From contig OY776673.1 in assembly GCA_963675555.1 (NCBI GenBank), positions 195,913,165 to 195,977,164 of the forward strand: DNA of 64,000 nt, read 5' to 3'. Every line of letters starts with the position of its first letter. Position 1 is the first letter of the stretch. The stretch comes from Leptura quadrifasciata (lineage: Eukaryota; Arthropoda; Insecta; Coleoptera; Cerambycidae). A model generated the notes under the pieces. The model worked only from the letters and a program-made list of their open reading frames with translations. It was not told the origin of the DNA and made no database searches. The position numbers were made by a program, and so were the translations under genes. Positions 57,110 to 64,000 of the stretch are shown here, piece by piece.

Positions 57110-57355
57110 GGAAAAAAAAAATGTTTTCTTAACCGCCTCTCAAGTTACCGAAGTAACCCCCTGGAAGATCTCAAGGATCTTCTGCTAGGCAAAGAGAGAC
57201 GAGGCCCTACAGTTTAATGTGGACTCCGAACCACTCTTGGGGCAATTTTTTTTTTATGAAAAATTGTTTCGCCTTGCGGGAATCGAACCCACTTCGCTAG
57301 GCAACTCAGTTTGCTAGCCAGTCGCTTTAACACACTGAGCTACCATTCTACCAAG
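57110..57355 (-). mobile_element. tRNA-derived SINE of a second family
   Basis: The minus strand starts with a tRNA-like head (57352-57271): box A ggtagctcagtgtgttaaag and box B gggttcgattcccgc, with T-arm pairing. The body continues with ttcggagtccacattaaact, agggcctcgtctctctttgc and ttactt-cggtaacttgagag, then an A/T-rich end near 57112. It shares no body sequence with the SINE at 13970, so it is a separate family. The 3' limit is uncertain. Confidence 0.6.
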
Positions 57356-57891
57356 AATTGATAATTCCTGCAAACGTCATTATTGACAAAAATCGAAATA
57401 TGTCAAATCCGGAGAGACTTAATTATAAGACATGATACACAAATTCGACCTAGAATTTTGCGTACAATCCATAAATGCAATAATATATAGGGTGTTTCGT
57501 TTAAAATAAGCAAATTGATATCTACTTCCGGTATAACCGGAAGTGCCACCATCTTGAAATTATTTTAGCCGAGTTGCTCTATTGACATTATACTTCGGCC
57601 GAAACTCTAGTCAGTAGAGCCAGGGGGGTGTGGATTTACGAGTTTTGTAAATTCCCTAATATATGTTTTCGCCGTTACCTATTTACGAATAACATCAATT
57701 TCGAAAAAATGCTAGTCCTCGAGTTGACTATGCATGAACTACCATATTTTAAATTCAAAATACTATGCTTAAATCTGGCAACATTCTCCACGTATTCAGC
57801 GGTGTTTGGTGAGTTAAATCGTTATAACTCAGTTTAAAATCAGCGTACATAGAGTGCAGTCGTTTATCAGTTGGACGGTATTTATTTGCTG

Positions 57892-58044
57892 TTTATAATT
57901 ACGTATTTGTGGTATCATAGTGCCTTAAAATTTTATTTTGTGTGAAATATTTATAGTGTAAATTGTTTATGAATTGGGCGGCATTAATTTTTGTTTATAA
58001 ATTACGTACTTGTTGTATCACAGTGCCCTGAAATTTTATTTTGT
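57892..58044 (+). repeat. Direct duplication in the transposon leader
   Basis: tttataattacgtatttgtg followed by gtatcatagtgcc and ttaaaattttattttgt at 57892-57941 is repeated with few changes at 57994-58044. The period is ~102 bp. It lies upstream of the transposase start and may duplicate a promoter or leader segment. Confidence 0.7.
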
Positions 58045-58082
58045 TGGTGCTTTAGTGAAAATAAGTGTAATTATGGGATAAT

Positions 58083-58135
58083 AAAAATAAATAATAAATA
58101 ACACCACAGGTAATTACGACCCCCTTTATCTTATC
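58083..58135 (-). repeat. tRNA-derived SINE, 3' tip (fragment D)
   Basis: aacaccacaggtaattacga followed by ccccctttatc is the complement of the 3' terminal ~45 bases of the SINE at 13970 and 29140. It is a short 5'-truncated insertion in the transposon leader. Confidence 0.65.
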
Positions 58136-58805
58136 TCTTATCGTAATATTTTTAAATGTGCAAAATTGGAAGCGGTTCCCGGTTGTTCAAAAGAAGTGGT
58201 AAAAGTACACACCCCTAGAAAGTCTCCATTAAGCTTCAAGGAGAAGAAAATTATTTTGAATGTATATTATGCATTGAAGAAAGATCATCCTATTGTACAG
58301 AAATCAGGATCAACAGGTTTAGTTAACATGAATTCAAGGTATACCGGCGTGAGCGAGCGGACAAATTACAGAATTTTAAGAGAAGAAAGAATGAAGGCCA
58401 TGTTCAGAAACCTGGAAGTCTGGAAGAAAAAAAATAATATTAGACAAATTCCAGAAAAATGGAATTCGATGTAAAGTTCATATATTTCTTCTATGATAAT
58501 AAAATCCCTACTATTAAGAAAATTTTACAGTCCCCAAATGATGATGAACATATAACCAAAATGGACAAATCGACGTTAAAAAAATGTTTGCACGATATGA
58601 ACTTTGTATTTGCAAAACGAAAGAGAAATACTTGAGAGAAATGATATTATTTGTTGGCGAAGTAACTATATTCGGTAAATTAGAGCTGCCCGTGAAAGAG
58701 GAAGAAAATGCTATTATTTAGATGAGACGTGGTTAAATGAAGGACATACTGTAACGCAATTTTGGCAAGATAGAAATGTAAAAAGTGTTCGTCAAAGCCA
58801 TATTG

Positions 58806-60389
58806 CTCAATTATAGATTATGGCTCAATATTCTATGGAGCGGCCTCAAATACCAATCTCAAACGAGTTGATCTCATACAGAACAAGGCACTTCGCATTT
58901 GTCTGGGCGCTTTATCATCCACCCCTATTGAAACACTGCACGTGGAAGCATTGGAACCCCCTTTACAGCTAAGAAGAGACTATCTATCGAAGAAATTCAT
59001 CCTAAAATCCAAAGCTAAGAACTCCAATCTTTTGAATAAAATACATAAAACAAGCATCTCTGACTTGTCAGAAAAATATTGGCAAAAGAAAAATTCCCCG
59101 CCTCTATGCGCTGCTTATCTAGAAACATATGACTTATTTAAATTTATTGAACCCCTATATCCATCTACACCTGATGATGAGTTCTTTGATCTAAGTATTA
59201 ATTTACCAATTATTATTCCAAGTTATAGCGAAAATCATCTGGAAAGCCATTACATTTTTCTACAAAATGTAAATCAATGGCCACACTACATAAAAATATA
59301 CACGGACGCTTCTAAAACCACCGAAGGAACAGGTTGTGCTTATATAATACCCCAACATAATATCTCCGCCAAATTTAAATTAAGCCATGAAATTTCCATA
59401 TTTTCAGCAGAAGCAAGCGCTATTTACAAAGCCATTGAGCACATAGTTCAGTCAAATTTGACAGGTCATTATATCATAATATCAGATTCATTGTCCGTTC
59501 TTAAATCTCTCAACCAAAATCATCCTCCAAACATCCCAGCGAATCCTTTCATTACAAATATTAAAAAAATTACACGACTGTTACATTTAAATGGGGGCCA
59601 TATTATATTCATGTGGGTTAAAGCACACATTGGTATTCGTTATAATGAAAAAGTGGACACAATCGCTAAGCAAAGCGTCTTAACAGGTTTAGAAACTACA
59701 AAGCAACTAAGTTACGATGATACTGTAAATATCTGTAAACATGTATTGAAAAAATCGTGGTCAAACATGTGGCATGAATTTGTTTTCACCAATCCCACAA
59801 GATATACTAAAATAAACTCGGAAATACCATCCAAATTCTGGCATGATGATTTTAACCTACCTAGGAAATATATTACCATCATTAATAGGATGAAATTTGG
59901 AGATGGTTGTTACCCCGCACATCTATATAGAACTGGAATTTCTCCTACGAATGAGTGCGAGATATGTAACGTTGAGAGTGACTTAGATCATATTTTCTTT
60001 AACTGTATCAAACACACAGTTGCAACAAATGAATTGTATAACAGCCTGTTAAAATTAAATATAGATACACCTTTCAATATATTATCTCTGCTCTGCCTAA
60101 ATAAAACGGAGATTCTACATTGCTTAATATCATTCCTATATAAAAGTGGCATAAAAATTTAGGTTTAGAGTTGTTAATCCCTTGTTTAACCTCATGTAAT
60201 CCATCCGTGGCCTTACCTGTGATGTTTTTTTTTTTAAATGCCTTGACAGGCCCCTAGGCGAGAAGTGTGTGTCCCTGTTATTCCTTATCGTTTTCATTTA
60301 GTTATTATTCACGTTAGAATTAGGGTTAGATCTTTAGCCGCTTATAAATTTAACTGTGTATCTGGCTGTATGGACTATGTCCTAATGCC

Positions 60390-60436
<47 letters not shown>
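58806..60436 (+). mobile_element. 5'-truncated I-like LINE with 43-nt poly(A)
   Basis: Inserted in the transposase gene with the target duplication aaagccatattg (58794-58805 and about 60434-60445, the A's shared with the tail). The coding sequence starts immediately at the 5' junction, so the truncation happened at insertion. The poly(A) at 60394-60436 is a perfect run of 43 A. Long pure tails decay quickly, so this insertion is recent. Confidence 0.9.
58807..60162 (+). CDS. Partial LINE ORF2 C-terminus with RNase H
   Basis: Open from the truncation point to a stop at 60160-60162, about 451 codons. It starts in the post-thumb region (SIIDYGSIFYGAASNTNLKR, NKALRICLGALSSTP). The RNase H domain shows KIYTDASKTTEGTGCAYI, FSAEASAIYKAIEHI, HYIIISDSLSVLKSL and FMWVKAHIGIRYNEKVDTIA, so all four acidic positions are present. 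The C-terminus has NRMKFGDGCYPAHLYRTGIS and CEICNVESDLDHIFFNC, the usual zinc-finger ending. It is homologous in layout to the copy at 20150-21670 but a different family. It lacks endonuclease and RT core. The 3' UTR runs to 60393. Confidence 0.88.
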   Translation, partial: SIIDYGSIFYGAASNTNLKRVDLIQNKALRICLGALSSTPIETLHVEALEPPLQLRRDYLSKKFILKSKAKNSNLLNKIHKTSISDLSEKYWQKKNSPPLCAAYLETYDLFKFIEPLYPSTPDDEFFDLSINLPIIIPSYSENHLESHYIFLQNVNQWPHYIKIYTDASKTTEGTGCAYIIPQHNISAKFKLSHEISIFSAEASAIYKAIEHIVQSNLTGHYIIISDSLSVLKSLNQNHPPNIPANPFITNIKKITRLLHLNGGHIIFMWVKAHIGIRYNEKVDTIAKQSVLTGLETTKQLSYDDTVNICKHVLKKSWSNMWHEFVFTNPTRYTKINSEIPSKFWHDDFNLPRKYITIINRMKFGDGCYPAHLYRTGISPTNECEICNVESDLDHIFFNCIKHTVATNELYNSLLKLNIDTPFNILSLLCLNKTEILHCLISFLYKSGIKI

Positions 60437-60437
<1 letters not shown>

Positions 60438-61152
60438 CCATATTGATTGGTCAGCAGGATTAAAAATGCCAACAGGAAAAGGAAAACGCTTAATAATAAC
60501 GCACATAGGAAGGGATTCAGGATTCGTGGAAGATGGACTTCTATCGTTCGTGTCGAATAGAATTGGCGATTATCATGAGGACATGAATGCGAATGTTTTC
60601 GAGGAATGGTTTGCAAAAATTCTCACTAAGATTGAACCCGGATCTGTCGTTATTATTTATAACGCCCCGTACCACAGTCGATTACTGGAAAAATTACTAA
60701 TCAGTGCATGACGAAAAGTGCAAATTCAAAAATGGTTAGATGGTAAAGGTATTCTATTCGATCGTGCTTCGCTGAAAGCCGAATTGCTAACTCTAGCGAA
60801 ACAGCGTTCACCGATATATAAGAAATATATTGTGGATGAAATGGCTAAAGCTAGAGGTATTGAGGTATTGCGGCTGCCGCCTTACCATTATAAACTCAAT
60901 CCCATTGAGCTTATTTGGGCTGAAGTAAACGGGAATGTAGCAAGAGAAAATAGAACTTTCAAATTAGAATATGTAAAAGACCTTCTATCCAGTGCATTAA
61001 AAAGAGTTATAGCTGATTATGGGCAAAAATGCATAGGACACGTTAAAAAACTTGAAGAAAAAATGTGGAATACGGATATTCGGATTGACGCAGTTATTGA
61101 GCCAATAATAATAAATATAGGAGTCAGCAGTGATAGTGACAGTGGTGAGTGA

Positions 61153-61919
61153 GTGATAATCCGTGATAGTGTCATGTAGTGATTGTGATATTATGAATTA
61201 TTTATTGTGGAAAATTATTGTTTTGTTTTTTATTATATTATTTTAACAAGAACGTTTATTTATATTGTTATAGAACAGTTATTTATTTTTAACTTTGGTA
61301 TGTTTTGTTTTTAATTATTCTATTTCAACAAGAAAGTTTATTTATGTTGTTGGAACAGTTATTTATTTCTAAGTTGTAAGTCTATTTATTTATTTTCTTT
61401 TTTAACCTGTTACTCCCTAATTAACAACTCTGTCACCATCCTTTCCCGGCAAGGAATGTGCTCTCGCCTCCTCGTTGGTCCTTACTGGGCAATAAGAACA
61501 ACTAGCATGGTTAAAAATTTTATAAACATCAACCATTCTACAGTTTTAATGCCGGATTACGTAAGTATTCCACTCCTATTAAAATTATGCCTGCCATTAA
61601 AAATTTTCTTAAAAGAACTCCAGATTTTCTTATTATTATGTGGTGCCACTGAGTGCCCGGTATATACGATTTCTTTCTTTGTTTCCAAGTTTGTTTACGA
61701 CTGAATAGTTAGTCGAGCAAATTATTAGGTATATAGGGGGCACGTTAAATCATTTACTCTATGCGGTCGACTAGGTCATTAAAATTGTTTGTGGTAGTCG
61801 TGGTTTCAATTTCTAGTAGGCGGATAAAATTTAATATATTTCTCTCGATTCGATGGGATTATATGGTAGAATGAGGTGCCATCTTAGTATCAAATAAGAG
61901 TATCCTTTGACGAGAGTGT
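61153..61919. other. 3' untranslated part of the IS630/Tc1-like transposon
   Basis: No recognisable gene. Includes a near-duplicate pair at 61256-61300 and 61325-61370 (aagaacgtttatttatattg and aagaaagtttatttatgttg, each followed by gaacagttatttattt). Confidence 0.5.
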
Positions 61920-62046
61920 CGCTTATATTTTGCATTACTGACTCGAGTTTTCGGCCAAAGTATAGTTTACTACCAAATTTTCAAAATTTTCCAATGTCTA
62001 TTTTTCGAGATATCGATCTACGCATTTCGTCGTGGGTCACCCTGTA

Positions 62047-64000
62047 TATTGATATAAGAAATACTTATTATGTACATTAGGCAAACTACGTTATCTGCAT
62101 TATTATCTATTGTGTTATACAAGAAAAACATTATTAAAAAGAAATTATATAAGCGTATAAGCATGTAAATCTGTATGGGTGCATATGAGTGTGCGACTAT
62201 GTATGCATGTGAGTATTTATACATAATATGCCTATATTATATCCATCAATTGAAATAAGTGTTAGTGTAAGTTAATTAATGCAGCCTAATAACAAGAATA
62301 TTGGTTCCTTTGTAGGTATTTCTTACAATGTTTATTAATTGTGCAATTATTTTAATATATTTAAAATTAGTTTTTTAGTTATATAAATATCTACATTGTA
62401 TTTTCTGAATAAACATTATTATTATTATTTATGATTATTAATTGTCTTGTATTTTTACCCGGCGCCTCCGCCATAGTATATATTACTTCATTTTCAAGCA
62501 GTCAATCCAAGTTAACGATATTTGAATTTACATAATACTTCCATAATAACAAGCTTCATGCGTCACGGCAACAATATAAAATAATCCAAATCATAATCCA
62601 ATCTCTATTAAATTATTTCTATAACGTAAAAACTATTCGTTATACTATAAATATAATTAAATATTAAATATCTCGATAATAAAATGAAACACATGGAATT
62701 TAGAAAAACTTTACAAAATTGCTTTTGGATTATCGAATTAAATTATAGAGGGTTTGTTGAAATTTGTGTTTATTGTGAAGAGCAAATAATATAATAAAGC
62801 AGGATTATATAAATATATTCAAAATAAATTTGTTTGTTCGTGCAAAAACGCAATTTATTATTTTGCTAGTATATAAATTGCGAATCTAAATAATATTAAT
62901 ACGATATTGTCGTATAGTAACGGTTATAAAATTTAAATTTTATATAAAATGTCAATGCTATATATTTGATTTTAATTTGAGATCGATAATTGGGTATAAT
63001 CAATGAAATGTAGAGCATATGAATGCGATCTGTCAATTGTTCATTTGAAACCCAAATATTATTATAAAACAATATTTTACTTTATTCCAGAATTCTCATA
63101 AAAAAAATTACACCATTTTTTTAGACTTAAATAATTATATTAAACAAGTGGTTATGAGTTCGAATCGTTTTTTTTTTAGTACAGGAAAACTGTCGAAAGA
63201 GACCTGAATTGAAAGAACTATATCTAAGTGATCTCGTCTTTTGAGGAGTTGTTGTTTATAATGTATATAAACGTTTTTTGTCGAATCACCTGCCAGGGGT
63301 GCCTGGGAAAAATATTTATAAACAAAAAAAAAAGTTCCATTTTTTGCTCATATCTCTCTAATTTTGCCCATAGCCATAATTATACAAGAATTCAATTTTG
63401 AAGCTGAGGCACACGCGCGCTTCGTTATACATCATAACTCTTGTTTAAATTTTAATGTTTTAATTAAACAAAGTGCCTATCGAAAAATGATAGTTTTTCA
63501 CATGCGACTATTATGAAATTTGTTTAAGATTTCATTTTGTGTATATTGCATAAGAGATGAAATTACAAAAGGCTGTTCTTTTAAACAATACGCAATTAAA
63601 TAACAATTAATTTTATAATGAACTTACCTGTATAAATTCATTTTCTAGACCCTTTAGTTGATTACTAGGAAGAATACAAAAATTACAAAAATTTTGTTTT
63701 TAAGATTCCACATTTGTAAAATCCACGTATTTGAGAAATCGTAATAACTAAAAAATAACTTTATTTCTAAATATAACTATACATTAGTGCAATAATTGGG
63801 ATAATTGTTTTTGGACTAATTCGGCTTAACCCTTGCTCTTTGATATTCAGTTGTAACAGTTATGAAAATTTACAGTTAAATTGGGACAATTAGTAACAAT
63901 TTGTGGATACTTGACCCGATAACCACGCGATTCCAAAACTTGCCAAAATGTTGATGCCTGGGAAAAGTTATAAAAAAATATTTTATTTTTGTGCAACTTA
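62047..64000. other. No recognisable gene
   Basis: AT-rich. A gaataaacattattattatt string near 62407-62430 looks like a LINE tail, but no coding trace precedes it. Confidence 0.5.

Larger units (their letters stand above)
58166..61152 (+). pseudogene. IS630/Tc1-like transposase, inactivated and split by a LINE
   Basis: Part 1 (58166-58805): helix-turn-helix-rich N-terminus (SPLSFKEKKIILNVYYALKK, GVSERTNYRILREERM), then shifted frames with IPTIKKILQSPNDDEHITKM, CLHDMNFVFAKRKRNT and YYLDETWLNEGHTVTQF, the first catalytic Asp. Part 2 (60437-61152) resumes after the LINE in frame with SHIDWSAGLKMPTGKGKRLI. The second catalytic position, normally Asp in 'DNAPYHS', is Tyr (tat, 60658-60660: IIYNAPYHSR). 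The third motif is intact: LRLPPYHYKLNPIELIWAEV. A TGA at 60709-60711 replaces what is usually Trp. The C-terminus is acidic-Ser (SSDSDSGE). The family is the insect DDE_3/IS630 group. Frameshifts, the D-to-Y change, the stop and the insertion all make it non-functional. Confidence 0.85.
57487..62046 (+). mobile_element. IS630/Tc1-like transposon with imperfect long inverted ends, split by a LINE
   Basis: The left end begins tagggtgtttcg and contains tacttcggccgaaactctag then tcagtag (57588-57618). The complement of the right end begins tacagggtgacccacg and contains tactttggccgaaaactcga then gtcagtaatg (61970-61935). These ends are imperfect but in matching order, giving inverted arms of ~130 bp. 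Between them is a broken transposase gene read rightwards. Without the inserted LINE the element is about 2.9 kb. Confidence 0.65.

Noticed and set aside
14173..60226. The 14-mer ttacctgtgatgtt is shared by the tRNA-SINE 3' end and the 3' UTR of the LINE at 58806-60436, suggesting a SINE-LINE partnership.
   Set aside because: In the LINE the match lies ~170 bp before the real 3' end and is followed by T's, so it is not at the RT recognition end. It may be chance or a shared fragment.

Overview
The window looks like intergenic DNA from an AT-rich, repeat-laden arthropod nuclear genome, most likely an insect. The retrotransposon families are typical of insects (Jockey/CR1-like and I-like LINEs), and there are mariner and IS630/Tc1 transposons with long inverted ends, tRNA-derived SINEs and (TAA)n-tailed LINE fragments. 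I see no convincing ordinary host gene. Species and order cannot be read from the sequence. Nearly every long reading frame belongs to a mobile element, and most are broken.

Layout. 1-1342: a DNA element with ~330-bp inverted ends around a decayed Cys-rich gene. 3.1-7.6 kb: small LINE fragments, three copies of a short dispersed repeat and a tRNA-SINE head. 7.8-9.9 kb: a tyrosine-recombinase (Crypton/DUF3504-like) gene on the minus strand and a small unknown ORF. 10-13.6 kb: a LINE 3' scrap, a four-unit tandem repeat and otherwise empty DNA. 13.7-19.3 kb: two decayed LINEs, two copies of a SINE whose head resembles 5S rRNA, and a tRNA-derived SINE nested in one of them. 20.1-24.8 kb: an I-like LINE with RNase H (+) and a CR1/Jockey-like LINE (-). 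26-26.9 kb: another piece of the Cys-rich gene family seen at the left end. 30.25-34.0 kb: a full-length, intact LINE (-) with a C-terminal zinc finger, flanked by 9-bp direct repeats. 36.1-37.1 kb: simple repeat and a LINE 3' scrap. 37.15-44.66 kb: a mariner-like transposon with ~645-bp inverted ends and an intact transposase, split by a complete two-ORF Jockey LINE (37.7-42.6 kb). 44.78-51.12 kb: an LTR retroelement with almost identical LTRs but no pol genes. 55.0-56.5 kb: a 5'-truncated LINE (-). 57.5-62.0 kb: an IS630/Tc1-like transposon with a dead transposase, split by an I-like LINE with a 43-nt poly(A). The rest is AT-rich sequence with no feature I can support.

How the parts relate. 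The nesting gives relative ages. Autonomous elements here (the LINE at 30-34 kb, the Jockey LINE, the mariner) have intact frames. Their likely dependants (5S-headed SINE, tRNA SINEs, pol-less LTR element) have young-looking features: target-site duplications and high copy-to-copy or LTR-to-LTR identity. The most novel items are the 5S-headed SINE, the pol-less LTR element with an antisense segment that carries good splice sites, the Cys-rich gene family inside a TIR element, and the recombinase with one catalytic Arg changed to Ile.
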